A stretch of 64,000 nt of DNA from Chryseosolibacter histidinae (GTDB lineage Bacteria; Bacteroidota; Bacteroidia; Cytophagales; Cyclobacteriaceae). A model generated the notes under the pieces. It had not been told where the DNA came from and did not search any database. It was given only the letters and a program-made list of their open reading frames with translations. Location: assembly GCF_018598225.1 (NCBI RefSeq), contig NZ_JAHESF010000026.1:1-64000 (forward strand). The letters are read 5' to 3'. Positions 51,976 through 61,320 of the stretch are shown here, piece by piece; the first letter of the stretch is position 1, and each line of letters starts with the position of its first letter. The translations under genes and the position numbers were made by a program.

Positions 51976-52299
51976 ATGGCCAACAACACCTATTTTCTTA
52001 AGATCACCGGAACCATCAGCTGGGGAAAGCATACTGAATTTCAGCAAACCATTCAATTCGTATTTAACCATCTGCCTGCCGGATGCATTGCTCATGATCT
52101 TGCCCGCGACGTTTTCGCAACCAACGTCTATCACCTTTTCTCGATGTGGAATTCAGATGCAGCACTTGCAGCTTTCAAGAGCAGTAAGGAATACCAGCTG
52201 GTGAAAGGATCTTACCAAACCCTCGGGTCGTATGAAAGCACAACAACGGGGCGCCTGGCCGATGTCCAGCTGTTCGAAGCAATTGAGATCGATCTGTAA
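51976..52299 (+). CDS. Small protein, dimeric alpha/beta barrel-like
   Basis: 107 residues from the ATG at 51976 (MANNTYFLKITGTISWG). Strand-helix-helix-strand layout (YFLKITGTIS, HTEFQQTIQFVFNHLP, CIAHDLARDVFATNVYHLFSMWNSDAALAAFKSSKEYQLVKGSYQTLG) matches the antibiotic-biosynthesis-monooxygenase-type dimeric ferredoxin-like fold, with the W...AAFKSS helix typical of it. No signal peptide. It may be the first gene read from the tentative sigma54 promoter. Confidence 0.5.
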   Translation: MANNTYFLKITGTISWGKHTEFQQTIQFVFNHLPAGCIAHDLARDVFATNVYHLFSMWNSDAALAAFKSSKEYQLVKGSYQTLGSYESTTTGRLADVQLFEAIEIDL

Positions 52300-52349
52300 A
52301 ATGAATACCTGAAACGCAATACCAACAACAGCTCTAACTAAAAGCCAAC

Positions 52350-53558
52350 ATGAAAAAGAGAAAGAACTATTATCTCATGACATTCGCTGCATGCCTCCTC
52401 GGCTTCACAACATTGGCGCAGCAAAGAGAAAAAACCATGGACATCTACGGATTCATCATGATGGATGCCGGCTACAACTTCGACCAGATCGACCCGAACT
52501 GGTTCGACGTTGTTCGCCCAACAAAGCTTCCGTCATTCAAGAACCAATACGGGGCCGATGGCAACTTCTACTTCAGCGTGCGCCAGACGCGTTTAGGTTT
52601 CAAGAACTATTTTGAGACACCGATGGGGCAACTGCGCACCCATTTCGAATTCGAGATGTTCGGTACCGGTGTGGATGCAGGACAAACCACCATCCGTCTG
52701 CGGCATGCTTACGGAGAGCTCGGACAATTTGGCGCCGGACAATACTGGAGCCCGTTCATGGACATCGATGTATTCCCCAACACAGTAGAATACTGGGGGC
52801 CGACGGGTATGGCTTTCTTCCGGAACGTACAGGTGCGATGGATGCCCATTAAGGGTGACACGCGCTTAACCATTGCGTTGGAAAGGCCCGGTGCCAGTGC
52901 CGACCAGGGTGTATATGCCGGGCGTGTGGAGCTGCAGGGCGTTGTGCCAAGATTTCGCGTGCCCGACCTTTCGGCAGAATACCGCAGGGCTATGCCATGG
53001 GGTTATGTGGAGATCGCAGGTATTGCACGACGCATCGAATGGGAAGATCAGAATACAGACAGCCTTCAGCTCAGTGGCGATGCGCTCGGCTGGGGCCTTA
53101 ACCTGAGCACCAACGTTAAGATCGGAACCAAAGATGTATTTCGCGGCTCGATCCTCTATGGCGAAGGTGTACAGAACTACATGAACGATGCCCCGGTAGA
53201 TGTTGGCATAGAAAATCAACCGGGTAATACAGTCTCGCCCGTAAAAGGCGTGGCACTGCCCTTAGTTGGTATTGTGGCATTCCTCGATCACACCTGGAAC
53301 GAGAGATTCTCCACCGCCGTCGGTTACTCCATGATAGACATCGAGAACTCCGATGCGCAGGCAGACAATGCCTTCAGCAAAGGACAATACATTGTTGCAA
53401 ACCTGCTCTATTACCCAACGAAAAATGCGATGGCGGGCGTCGAGCTCCAGTGGGGTGACCGCCACAATTTCCGCGACGACTTCACCGCGTCCATCACCAA
53501 GGTTCAGTTCACCTTCAAGTACAACTTCGAGCAATCGTTTTACAAAGACACCAATTGA
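52350..53558 (+). CDS. DcaP-like trimeric porin
   Basis: 402 residues with a signal peptide (MTFAACLLGFTTLAQ). The start of the mature protein, TMDIYGFIMMDAGYNFDQID, and the sequences FYFSVRQTRLGFKN, LRTHFEFEMFG, AGQYWSPFMDIDVFPNTVEYWGP and FRNVQVRW are characteristic of the DcaP-like outer membrane family. Acinetobacter DcaP conducts dicarboxylic acids. Here the downstream aspartase and asparaginase suggest passage of aspartate or fumarate, an inference from context. It overlaps the next gene by four bases. Confidence 0.82.
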   Translation: MKKRKNYYLMTFAACLLGFTTLAQQREKTMDIYGFIMMDAGYNFDQIDPNWFDVVRPTKLPSFKNQYGADGNFYFSVRQTRLGFKNYFETPMGQLRTHFEFEMFGTGVDAGQTTIRLRHAYGELGQFGAGQYWSPFMDIDVFPNTVEYWGPTGMAFFRNVQVRWMPIKGDTRLTIALERPGASADQGVYAGRVELQGVVPRFRVPDLSAEYRRAMPWGYVEIAGIARRIEWEDQNTDSLQLSGDALGWGLNLSTNVKIGTKDVFRGSILYGEGVQNYMNDAPVDVGIENQPGNTVSPVKGVALPLVGIVAFLDHTWNERFSTAVGYSMIDIENSDAQADNAFSKGQYIVANLLYYPTKNAMAGVELQWGDRHNFRDDFTASITKVQFTFKYNFEQSFYKDTN

Positions 53559-54301
53559 AAAGACTGCGCCCATGGATAAGCATTGCCTGCATCACTTGTT
53601 CCTGTTTCAGTACAGTACGCGCGCAACATACGCAGCTGTGGCTGGACCTTGTCATGGATTATCCTTTTGCAAACCAATACTTATTTGAAATGGAGGCAAG
53701 TTATCAACGGCTGTTAACAAACGACTCGACCTGGCGCAGCATCAACTTTACGCCAACGTTAGAGTACCAGTTCTTCAACAACGTAGACCTGATATTTTCA
53801 GTGCCACTCGCCTATACGGCGCAGACCGAAGATTACGATTCATTCGAGGCACGGTTATCATTCGAGGGCCGGATCCACCTCACCCAGAACAAGCGGGTGA
53901 ACACCCGCCTCGTATTGAAAGGTGAAAAGCGCTACTTCCTGAATGTGGACGAAGATGCATGGGAAAACAGTACGCGGGCGAGGGTAAAGGCAGAAGCCAC
54001 CATCAGCATCAATGCGCCGGATCTTTATCGCGACAAGCTCTGGTACGCCATTGTGGATTACGAGGAGTTCTTCGTCACCGACCAGGAATTGAATGAGCGG
54101 TACTCCAACAAGAGACGCGCACGGCTGGGCGCAGGTTACCGCCTGGACTACAGGAACCGTTTCGAGCTGATCTTCACCCTGCAATCGTCACGCAACAAGA
54201 TCCACGATGACTTCACCAGCACAGACAATGTGGTGCAGCTCCGGTATAAGATGTTCTTCAATCCCTCCAGGCCGGCTTCCATCCAAGACCAAACACAATA
54301 A
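53555..54301 (+). CDS. DUF2490-like outer membrane protein
   Basis: 248 residues. A short signal peptide (RPWISIACITCSCFSTVRAQ) is followed by a barrel-like pattern: QLWLDLVMDYPFANQYLFEME, NFTPTLEYQFFNNVDLIFSVPL, RLVLKGEKRYFLN, WYAIVDYEEFFV, RLGAGYRLDYRNRFELIFTLQ and VVQLRYKMFF. The closing LRYKMFF resembles DUF2490 barrels. It is translationally coupled to the DcaP-like porin gene and is followed at 3 bases by another envelope gene. Precise role unknown. Confidence 0.65.
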   Translation: MKRLRPWISIACITCSCFSTVRAQHTQLWLDLVMDYPFANQYLFEMEASYQRLLTNDSTWRSINFTPTLEYQFFNNVDLIFSVPLAYTAQTEDYDSFEARLSFEGRIHLTQNKRVNTRLVLKGEKRYFLNVDEDAWENSTRARVKAEATISINAPDLYRDKLWYAIVDYEEFFVTDQELNERYSNKRRARLGAGYRLDYRNRFELIFTLQSSRNKIHDDFTSTDNVVQLRYKMFFNPSRPASIQDQTQ

Positions 54302-54304
54302 CCA

Positions 54305-55456
54305 ATGAAAGTGAACATTGCCATCCTCAAGGCTGATATAAGACAGATCATGGTCACAGCGCTCATGTTGCTGGCCGGTAGCAACCTGGTGGCCCAGGTG
54401 TATTCCAACAAGGAGGTTGGCAAAAAGAATGAGGTTCTCATCGACAGCATCAAAAACACCACCTGGCCTTACGCATTACCGATACTGGGAAAAAAAGCGA
54501 CCAGCGCGGGATTCAACCTGCCCTACCCCATGGGCATCAATGTGAACTACCTGTGGCAGCGTTCAGACATTGTGATCGAGAATCTCCGGGTAGGATTCAA
54601 CCATGGGCCTATGCATGACCTGAGCGAGGTCATACGGTTCGATGACGCCACCTCCAACGCCAATGCCGTCAACATCAGGCCCGACTTCTGGCTGCTCCCC
54701 TTTCTGAACATCTATGGGATCTTCGCCAGGAGCAATCCTTCCACGGAGGTTGACTTCGGCATCTACGTTCCTGACGCGGATGGCAACTGGAACAATGTAT
54801 TGTCGCTCAACACAGAGGCGAACTTCAATGCCACAACGTTCGGGTTCGGGGTCACGCCCACAATAGGCGTTGGCGGTGGATGGATCGCCCTCGACATGAA
54901 CTTCACCTGGAGCGACATACCGGAGCTTCAGGATCCGGCCTTTGCGACAGTGCTCGGCCCGCGCATGGGCAAATCGTTCAAATTCAGGCGCCCGGATCAG
55001 AATATAGCGATCTGGGTCGGCGGATTCAGGCTGCACATCAATACCGGAACGAACGGGTCTGTTCAGCTGAACGAAATATTTCCCACGCAGGACCTGCAGC
55101 AAAAGGTAGACAACGGGGCCGTCAGGGTTGAAGACAGTCGTCAGCAGGTAGATACCTGGTGGGGTGGCCTGACACCCGCCGAGCAGAAAAATCCGGTGAA
55201 CGCAGCTAAATATGAAACAGCAAATCGCGCGCTCGATGCCGCGGGCAGGTTCATCAACAGCCTGGATCAGGCGCTCAATGACGAACAATACGCCTCCGTT
55301 CAGTATTCGCTCGACAAACGCCAGAAGAACATGTGGAATTTCATTGTGGGCAGCCAGTACCAGTATAACAAACACTGGATGCTTCGCCTGGAGATCGGGT
55401 TCTTCGGGTCAAGGCAGCAGTTGCTGGGCGGGCTGCAGTATCGTTTCGGGATCTAA
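54305..55456 (+). CDS. Outer membrane protein of unknown function, 383 residues
   Basis: The signal peptide is long (LMLLAGSNLVAQ cleavage region, about residue 30). The first part of the mature protein is barrel-like (GINVNYLWQRSDIVIENLRVGFN, LPFLNIYGIFAR, ATTFGFGVTPTIGVGGGWIALDMNFTW, IAIWVGGFRLHI). A helical segment of about 70 residues (LDAAGRFINSLDQALNDEQY) is inserted before the final strands (MLRLEIGFFGSRQQLLGGLQYRFGI). This helical insert probably faces the periplasm or forms a plug. It lies in the run with the DcaP-like porin. Confidence 0.65.
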   Translation: MKVNIAILKADIRQIMVTALMLLAGSNLVAQVYSNKEVGKKNEVLIDSIKNTTWPYALPILGKKATSAGFNLPYPMGINVNYLWQRSDIVIENLRVGFNHGPMHDLSEVIRFDDATSNANAVNIRPDFWLLPFLNIYGIFARSNPSTEVDFGIYVPDADGNWNNVLSLNTEANFNATTFGFGVTPTIGVGGGWIALDMNFTWSDIPELQDPAFATVLGPRMGKSFKFRRPDQNIAIWVGGFRLHINTGTNGSVQLNEIFPTQDLQQKVDNGAVRVEDSRQQVDTWWGGLTPAEQKNPVNAAKYETANRALDAAGRFINSLDQALNDEQYASVQYSLDKRQKNMWNFIVGSQYQYNKHWMLRLEIGFFGSRQQLLGGLQYRFGI

Positions 55457-55584
55457 ATAAAAAATTCAAATCATGTCAACGCTATGCATATACGCCGTGT
55501 GTTTCAGTCAGCCACCGTAAGCCATGGCCAGAAACGCAGTTTGAAACAAATCAGCAAAAAAACGAATTCATAACAGATCTATCT

Positions 55585-56199
55585 ATGAAAAAACAATTCC
55601 TTATCATTTTTACAACAGCATTGCTTGCCGGGTGCTATCCAGACGGCCCGGACTATGTTGAAGACATCGATGTGGTATACACTGTCTACGACCAGGCGTA
55701 TGATTTCAAGACGCAAAAAACGTTTGCCATGCCTGACAAGATCGCGGTAAGCGTTGAGGTCACCAGCGAAGACACCCTGATCGAATACATGAACCCGATC
55801 TATGCAACGCCAATTCTACAAGCCATCCAGCGGAATATGGAGAACTACGGATGGAGCCGGGTGAACGTGGATCAGAATCCTGACATCGTATTGACACCCG
55901 CCGGGCTTTCCACCACCACGTATTTTTACAGCTACTGGTACGACTGGTGGTATGGCGGATACTGGGGCTGGTATGGATGGTATTATCCACCTTATTATAC
56001 GGTGAGCTCCTACACTACCGGTACGCTGCTGATGGTGGTGGCAGACCCGAACCAGGCCAATCAAAGCCCTATCAACCGGTCGCCCGCATTGTGGATCGCG
56101 GCCGCCAACGGTCTGCTCACGTACAGCTACGACCTGTCACGGGTCAGCGAGGGAATCGATCAGGCTTTTACACAGTCACCTTATCTGAACCTTAAATAA
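55585..56199 (+). CDS. DUF4136 lipoprotein
   Basis: 204 residues. Lipobox LLAGC (Cys16) is followed by the DUF4136 pattern: YDFKTQKTFAMPDKI, a helix ILQAIQRNMENYGW, and the conserved C-terminal LWIAAANGLL and IDQAFTQSPYL. Between lies a Tyr/Trp/Gly-rich insert (WYDWWYGGYWGWYGWYYPP) often seen in these lipoproteins. They sit in the outer membrane; role unknown. It is followed by a barrel gene after 6 bases, so the two may work together. Confidence 0.88.
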   Translation: MKKQFLIIFTTALLAGCYPDGPDYVEDIDVVYTVYDQAYDFKTQKTFAMPDKIAVSVEVTSEDTLIEYMNPIYATPILQAIQRNMENYGWSRVNVDQNPDIVLTPAGLSTTTYFYSYWYDWWYGGYWGWYGWYYPPYYTVSSYTTGTLLMVVADPNQANQSPINRSPALWIAAANGLLTYSYDLSRVSEGIDQAFTQSPYLNLK

Positions 56200-56205
56200 C
56201 ACGTT

Positions 56206-56799
56206 ATGAAAAAATTACTGATCATCATATTCTGCTTCAATGCCTGTGCTACCGTAATGGCACAGAGCAATTTCACCCTTTTCTACTCGGTAGGTTTCGG
56301 CACCGGCGACCTTGGCGATTTCATAGACAAAACAAGCTGGCGCGGCATGTCCATGGACTACCGGTACGCGTTCCAGCCCAACATTGCCGCAGGGTTCAGC
56401 GTGGCCTGGACCACCTTCTACGAGGAGAAAGGGCGCGACACTTACAGCACCGAGAACCAATCGCTCACCGGCAAGCAGTTTCGCTACAGCAACCAGGTGC
56501 CGATACTGGCAACCCTGACCTACTTCTCGCAACCCGACGGGCCTGTAAATCCTTTTGCAACGATCGGTATCGGCACGATGTATACGCGCAGAAATACCGA
56601 CATGAATGTGTATACCATGGAACAGGAAGCATGGCATTTCCTGCTTCAGCCGGAAGTGGGCGTTCAGGCAATGATCGGCGAGGGCGTTGCCTTTACAGTT
56701 TCAGGCAAGTACTACCACGGCTTTGAGGCGGGAAGCGAGCTGTCTGACCCGCAATCATATTTCGCGCTCAATGTCGGGTTTTCCTTTATTGGCCTCTGA
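56206..56799 (+). CDS. Outer membrane beta-barrel protein, paralogue of the one at 48.9 kb
   Basis: 197 residues with a signal peptide (IIFCFNACATVMAQ). Barrel strands include FTLFYSVGFGTGDLG, RGMSMDYRYAFQPNIAAGFSVAWTTFY, TGKQFRYSNQVPILATLTYF and YFALNVGFSFIGL with a C-terminal hydrophobic residue. It is related to the product of 48856-49455 by matching loops and strands. It is coupled to the DUF4136 gene (6 bases) and ends 20 bases before the aspartase gene. Confidence 0.72.
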   Translation: MKKLLIIIFCFNACATVMAQSNFTLFYSVGFGTGDLGDFIDKTSWRGMSMDYRYAFQPNIAAGFSVAWTTFYEEKGRDTYSTENQSLTGKQFRYSNQVPILATLTYFSQPDGPVNPFATIGIGTMYTRRNTDMNVYTMEQEAWHFLLQPEVGVQAMIGEGVAFTVSGKYYHGFEAGSELSDPQSYFALNVGFSFIGL

Positions 56800-56819
56800 A
56801 CCACACCAACACATCACGC

Positions 56820-58280
56820 ATGAAAAAACTTCGGATCTTCAAAATGCTGTGCCTGGTTGTGATGATGCTGTGGCTCTGCAACGCCCGCGCTCAGAACCGG
56901 AAAGAAAAAGACCTGTTGGGAGAGAAAGAGATCCCGGCCAACGCCTACTATGGAGTGCAAACGGCGCGGGCACTGGAGAACTTTGCCATCAGCGGCATGC
57001 CTACAAAATTCTATCCTGACTATGTGAAGGCCTTTGCCATCGTAAAACTTGCGGCAGCCCGTGCCAATGCGGAGAACGGAAGGTTATCGCAGGAGAAGCT
57101 GGCCGCCATCGAAAAAGCATGCAAGGCCGTGATGGACGGCCAATACCATGACCAGTTTCTCGTTGACCTGTACCAGGGCGGCGCCGGCACGTCGGCCAAC
57201 ATGAACACCAATGAAGTGTTGGCCAACATCGCGCTCGAGCTGAGCGGTCATAAAAAGGGCGACTACCACTACATAGAGCCCCATGACGACCTCAACATGG
57301 GGCAGTCTACCAACGACACCTACCCCACCACCATCAAGGTGGCGCTGTTGCTGCACAATGACAAGCTCATCACCGAACTGGAAGCGCTCTCGCAGTCGTT
57401 CCATAAAAAGGGCGATGCGTTCAAGTCGCTGCTGAAGATGGGCCGCACCGAAGGGCAGGATGCAGTACCCATGACGTTGGGCCAGGAGTTCCATGCCTTC
57501 GGCAACCAGCTCGATGCCGAGATCAAAAGCCTTCGTGCTTCGGAGACATACCTGTGCGAGCAGAACATGGGTGCCACGGCCATCGGCACGGGCATCACCG
57601 CTTCGCCCGGGTATGCAGAAAAGGTTGCCGTTCACCTCGCCAGGATCACGGGCAAGCCGTTTGTCATGAGCAGTGACCTCATCGCTGCCACCAGCAGCAT
57701 GCAGAGCTACGTCATGTACTCGTCGGCGCTGAAAAGCCTGGCCATAGCGCTGTCGAAGATCAGCAGTGACCTGATCTTTCTCACGTCGGGCCCGCGCACC
57801 GGCATCTTCGAGATCAACCTGCCGGCGCTTCAGCCCGGTTCTTCCATCATGCCAGGCAAAGTAAATCCTGTGATGCCCGAGGTGATGAACGAGGTTTGTT
57901 TTAAGGTGATGGGCAACGATGTCACCGTAAGCATTGCCTCTCATTCTGGCCTTTTACAGCTGAACGCCTATGAACCCGTGGTAGCGGTAGCGCTCATGGA
58001 ATCACAGGGACTGCTGTTCAAGTGCCTTCCCCTCTTCCGCAAAAATTGCGTGGATGGCATTACACCCAACGAAAAGGTGCTGAAGCGCAACATCGAACAA
58101 AGTGTGGGCATTGTAACAGCGCTGAACCCGGTGCTCGGTTACGAAAAAACCACCGAGCTGGCGAAAGAGGCGCTGCAAACCGGTAAGGGAATATTGGAAT
58201 TGATCCGCGAGAAAAAATTGCTGACGGAAGACCAGATCAAAAAAGTAATGGACCCGGCTGCCATGACCCAGCTGAAGTAA
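56820..58280 (+). CDS. aspA: Aspartate ammonia-lyase with signal peptide
   Basis: 486 residues. The body is a typical aspartase: KDLLGEKEIPANAYYGVQTARAL, the STND-type loop NMGQSTNDTYPT, GRTEGQDAVPMTLGQEF and the superfamily signature GSSIMPGKVNPVMPE around residue 340-354. It splits L-aspartate into fumarate and ammonia. About 25 extra N-terminal residues form a clear Sec signal (basic MKKLR, hydrophobic MLCLVVMMLWLC, then NARAQ), whereas cytoplasmic aspartases begin at the DLLGE region. It should therefore act in the periplasm, next to the exported asparaginase encoded 32 bases downstream. Confidence 0.93.
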   Translation: MKKLRIFKMLCLVVMMLWLCNARAQNRKEKDLLGEKEIPANAYYGVQTARALENFAISGMPTKFYPDYVKAFAIVKLAAARANAENGRLSQEKLAAIEKACKAVMDGQYHDQFLVDLYQGGAGTSANMNTNEVLANIALELSGHKKGDYHYIEPHDDLNMGQSTNDTYPTTIKVALLLHNDKLITELEALSQSFHKKGDAFKSLLKMGRTEGQDAVPMTLGQEFHAFGNQLDAEIKSLRASETYLCEQNMGATAIGTGITASPGYAEKVAVHLARITGKPFVMSSDLIAATSSMQSYVMYSSALKSLAIALSKISSDLIFLTSGPRTGIFEINLPALQPGSSIMPGKVNPVMPEVMNEVCFKVMGNDVTVSIASHSGLLQLNAYEPVVAVALMESQGLLFKCLPLFRKNCVDGITPNEKVLKRNIEQSVGIVTALNPVLGYEKTTELAKEALQTGKGILELIREKKLLTEDQIKKVMDPAAMTQLK

Positions 58281-58312
58281 AGTTTACAATAAAATTTTTA
58301 AAGCGATAAAAG

Positions 58313-59380
58313 ATGAAAACGATCATACAGAAGTTCAGGAACATGTTCACCATACTACTCATGGTGGCCAGTGCCATTGTGTGGGGCCAAACGAAACCCG
58401 TCATTGTGATACTTGCTACCGGCGGTACCATTGCAGGCGCGGCAGGCTCAGGGGTGCAATCGGGTTATACATCGGGGCAGGTGACCATCGATGCCATGGT
58501 GAACGCCGTGCCCGACATCACCAAGCTTGCCACCATCAAAGGTGAGCAGATCTCCAACGTAGGCTCGCAGGATATGTCATTCGAGATCATGCTCAAGCTT
58601 GCCAAACGTATCAAAGAGCTGGCCGCCGATAAAAATGTGAGCGGCATCGTGATCACCCACGGAACCGACACCATGGAAGAGACCGCGTACTTCCTCAACC
58701 TGGTAACCCATACCAGCAAGCCCATTGTACTGGTGGGTTCCATGAGACCTTCCACCGCCGTGAGTGCCGATGGACCGCTGAACCTGTACAACGCCGTGTC
58801 AGTAGCGGCAGACCCCAACGCAAAAGACCGCGGCGTATTGCTGGTAATGAACGACTGGATCCATTCGGCGCAAACACTGACGAAAGTAAGCACCACCGCC
58901 GTGCAAACCTTCATGTCGCCCATACGCGGCCTGATCGGAACTTCGGCTTATGGTGTCAATGAGTACTATCGTTATCCCCACAACCGGTACGGAATGAAAA
59001 GCGAGCTCAGCGTAGACGGCGTAACCGCCTTACCCAGGGTGGATATCATCTATGGCGACGCCGATATGCCGGCAGACCTGATCGATGCCTCCGTGGCCAA
59101 TGGCGCGAAAGGAATTGTGATTGCCGGCGTTGGCAACGGCAACATGAACAAGGCTTCTCTTGACGCGTGCGCGCGGGCCAGCAAGAAAGGTGTGGTAGTG
59201 GTGCGAAGCACCCGCGTGGCTACTGGCAACGTGGGCCGGAATGTAGAAGTGGATGATGACAAGCTCGGGCTGGTTGCTTCTTACGATCTCAATCCGCAGA
59301 AAGCACGGATCCTGTTATCCGTGGCGTTGCTGAAGCCCCGTAAGCTTGACGAGATCCAAACCATGTTCTATGAGTATTGA
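58313..59380 (+). CDS. ansB: Type II (periplasmic) L-asparaginase
   Basis: 355 residues. The signal peptide ends near VWGQ (residue 26). The nucleophile Thr39 lies in ILATGGTIAGAAG, and the second catalytic motif VITHGTDTMEETAYFL is near residue 115, with VGSMRPSTAVSADGPLNLYNAV and the C-terminal PQKARILLSVAL following. It hydrolyses asparagine to aspartate and ammonia, feeding the exported aspartase just upstream. It overlaps the porin gene downstream by 11 bases. Confidence 0.95.
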   Translation: MKTIIQKFRNMFTILLMVASAIVWGQTKPVIVILATGGTIAGAAGSGVQSGYTSGQVTIDAMVNAVPDITKLATIKGEQISNVGSQDMSFEIMLKLAKRIKELAADKNVSGIVITHGTDTMEETAYFLNLVTHTSKPIVLVGSMRPSTAVSADGPLNLYNAVSVAADPNAKDRGVLLVMNDWIHSAQTLTKVSTTAVQTFMSPIRGLIGTSAYGVNEYYRYPHNRYGMKSELSVDGVTALPRVDIIYGDADMPADLIDASVANGAKGIVIAGVGNGNMNKASLDACARASKKGVVVVRSTRVATGNVGRNVEVDDDKLGLVASYDLNPQKARILLSVALLKPRKLDEIQTMFYEY

Positions 59381-60674
59381 CAGGCATCCCTTGAGAAGAC
59401 TATTGCCAGCAATGATCTCAGCGCTGCTGATAGTCTTCTTACTGCAGGGGCCAGCCTACTGTCAGACCAAAAAAATTCCCGACGGGACAGAAGGCATCTA
59501 TCATGAAATTCCCGTTGCAGATTCTGTAACAAAAGCGCCGTTGCAGCCGAATGAGGCAAACACCCCCTTTTCTACTTTCAAAATCGGTCTCGGCTTCATC
59601 TATGACGTAGCAGCGTATCACCAGAGCGATGTATTCAAACAGCAGATGGACTCTGCGGACCTCGCGCTGGAACCGAAAGGCAAGGTTCGCGATTTCAGGA
59701 TCCTCGGCAGCGGCAGGCTCAAAACAAAGAGGGCTATCAGCTGGAAGTTTGCATTTATGTACAATGGCGATACCGATGAGTGGCTGGTCAGGGAATCGGG
59801 CGTTACCATAGGCGTACCGGAGCTGGCCGGCCATTTTTTTATCGGCAGAACCAAAGAAGGTTTCTCGATGGTGAAGGTCATGAACGGCCACTCGCCCTGG
59901 ACAAACGAAAGGCAGATGGCGCTGGACCTCATCCCCATCCTGGCAGACGGCATCAAGTATTTCGGCTTCCTGCCCCGCTCAAGAATATTCTGGAACGTGG
60001 GCGCGTATAATGATATCATCTCCAAAGGTCAGGGTTTTTCAACCTTTGCCTGGCAGTACGTGGCAAGGGTCGGATGGATGCCCATGTACGATGCGCAGCA
60101 AAATAAATTATGGCACATAGCAACAAACCTCCGTTACGGCAAACCCGTTGACGGCGCCATCACTTTAAAATCGCGCCCTGAATCCAACCCCACACCCCAG
60201 CTCATCAACACCGGTAAATTTCAAACCAATCGTTCCAGTCATATCGGCCTGGAGATCTATCACAGCCAGGGACGCCTGATGCTGGGCACAGAGTTCATGA
60301 TCCACAATTTCTATTCGGATGAATCTGACAACCACCGGTTCTTCGGAGGCGATGTTGTAGCCAGCTATATGTTCACACCTACCCGGCGGCCTTATAATAC
60401 GATCGGTAGCATCTACGGATTTGTGCCTGTGAACCGTTCCGTTTTCAAAGGCGGCTGGGGAGAGTGGGAAGGTGTTCTCCGGGTCTCGACCTTTGACCTG
60501 AACGATGGCTCCATCCGGGGTGGCCAGATGTGGCGGATCACACCGATGATCAACTGGTATCTTTCCAAGATCGTACGCATGGAATTCATCTATGGCTATG
60601 GCATCCTTGACAGGTTCGATCTCCGCGGCGCAGTACAGTTCTTCGAAAGCCGGATCCAGTTCACCATGATGTAG
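59370..60674 (+). CDS. OprP/OprO-type porin
   Basis: 434 residues from the ATG at 59370, inside the end of the asparaginase gene. The signal peptide (MISALLIVFLLQGPAYCQ) is followed by a phosphate-selective-porin-type barrel: FKIGLGFIYDVAAYHQSD, RDFRILGSGRLKTKRAISWKFAFMYNG, VGIPELAGHFFIGRTKEGFS (compare the GVPEL strand), FWNVGAYND and GWGEWEGVLRVSTFDLND. It probably lets anions such as aspartate, fumarate or phosphate through the outer membrane. Tight coupling to the asparaginase supports an acidic amino acid or dicarboxylate. Confidence 0.82.
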   Translation: MSIDRHPLRRLLPAMISALLIVFLLQGPAYCQTKKIPDGTEGIYHEIPVADSVTKAPLQPNEANTPFSTFKIGLGFIYDVAAYHQSDVFKQQMDSADLALEPKGKVRDFRILGSGRLKTKRAISWKFAFMYNGDTDEWLVRESGVTIGVPELAGHFFIGRTKEGFSMVKVMNGHSPWTNERQMALDLIPILADGIKYFGFLPRSRIFWNVGAYNDIISKGQGFSTFAWQYVARVGWMPMYDAQQNKLWHIATNLRYGKPVDGAITLKSRPESNPTPQLINTGKFQTNRSSHIGLEIYHSQGRLMLGTEFMIHNFYSDESDNHRFFGGDVVASYMFTPTRRPYNTIGSIYGFVPVNRSVFKGGWGEWEGVLRVSTFDLNDGSIRGGQMWRITPMINWYLSKIVRMEFIYGYGILDRFDLRGAVQFFESRIQFTMM

Positions 60675-60760
60675 CCAATAGCCACTCAGATACCCGCGTG
60701 CGCTCATGGCACGATTCAGAAAACACAAAAATCACTTTCTATAACCTTAACCATCATTTT

Positions 60761-61225
60761 ATGAAAACAACAATAATGCTCCTGGTGATCGCTTTTTCCA
60801 ACGCAGCCCTGGCGCAGTCGTATGAAGAAGATGTCGATTACATTCAATCGATCTATGGAAAAGAAAAAAAAATGCTCGTTGCAGATTTTATAAGGCTGGA
60901 GGGCACGCAGAAAGACTCCTTCTGGCAATTGTATGACGAGTACGAGGGCAAACGAAAAGCGCTGGGTAAAAAAAGGGTACAGCTGTTGCAGAAATATGCG
61001 GATAGCTACGCTACCATGGATGACGCCACCGCGTCTCAGGTGATCCGCGAAACTGCCGCGCTTGCGGCCGAGACCGATAAGCTGGTGTTTACCTATTTCA
61101 AAAAAATGGAAAAGGTGGCAGGGTCAAAGGCAGCGGCACAATTCTATGAGCTGGAAGTTTATTTCCTGAGCGCCATCCGCCTGGCGATCCTTAAAAACAT
61201 TCCGTTCATCGGTGAGCTGAAGTGA
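60761..61225 (+). CDS. Small periplasmic helical protein
   Basis: 154 residues from MKTTIMLLV (ATG 60761) with a signal peptide ending at ALAQ. The mature part is helical and charged (ADFIRLEGTQKDSFWQLYDEYEGKRKALG), with the pattern FW-x-(L/I)Y-(D/E)-(E/Q)Y shared with the partial gene at the right edge of the window. Likely a periplasmic chaperone-like or stress protein of the Spy/CpxP sort. It closes the plus-strand run and is followed by a strong bidirectional terminator. Confidence 0.65.
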   Translation: MKTTIMLLVIAFSNAALAQSYEEDVDYIQSIYGKEKKMLVADFIRLEGTQKDSFWQLYDEYEGKRKALGKKRVQLLQKYADSYATMDDATASQVIRETAALAAETDKLVFTYFKKMEKVAGSKAAAQFYELEVYFLSAIRLAILKNIPFIGELK

Positions 61226-61266
61226 TCTGCAGCGGACAACGTTTATTACGGACATTAATAATAACA

Positions 61267-61297
61267 AAGATCCTGGGCCCGTCTGGCCCAGGATCTT
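61267..61297. terminator. Strong hairpin terminator between convergent genes
   Basis: A perfect 13-bp stem, AAGATCCTGGGCC (61267-61279) with its complement (61285-61297), encloses a 5-base loop. It stands between the plus-strand gene ending at 61225 and the minus-strand gene ending at 61321; As and Ts on both sides suggest it works in both directions. Confidence 0.85.
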
Positions 61298-61320
61298 CAC
61301 ATTTTACCTAGAGCTCTTTT

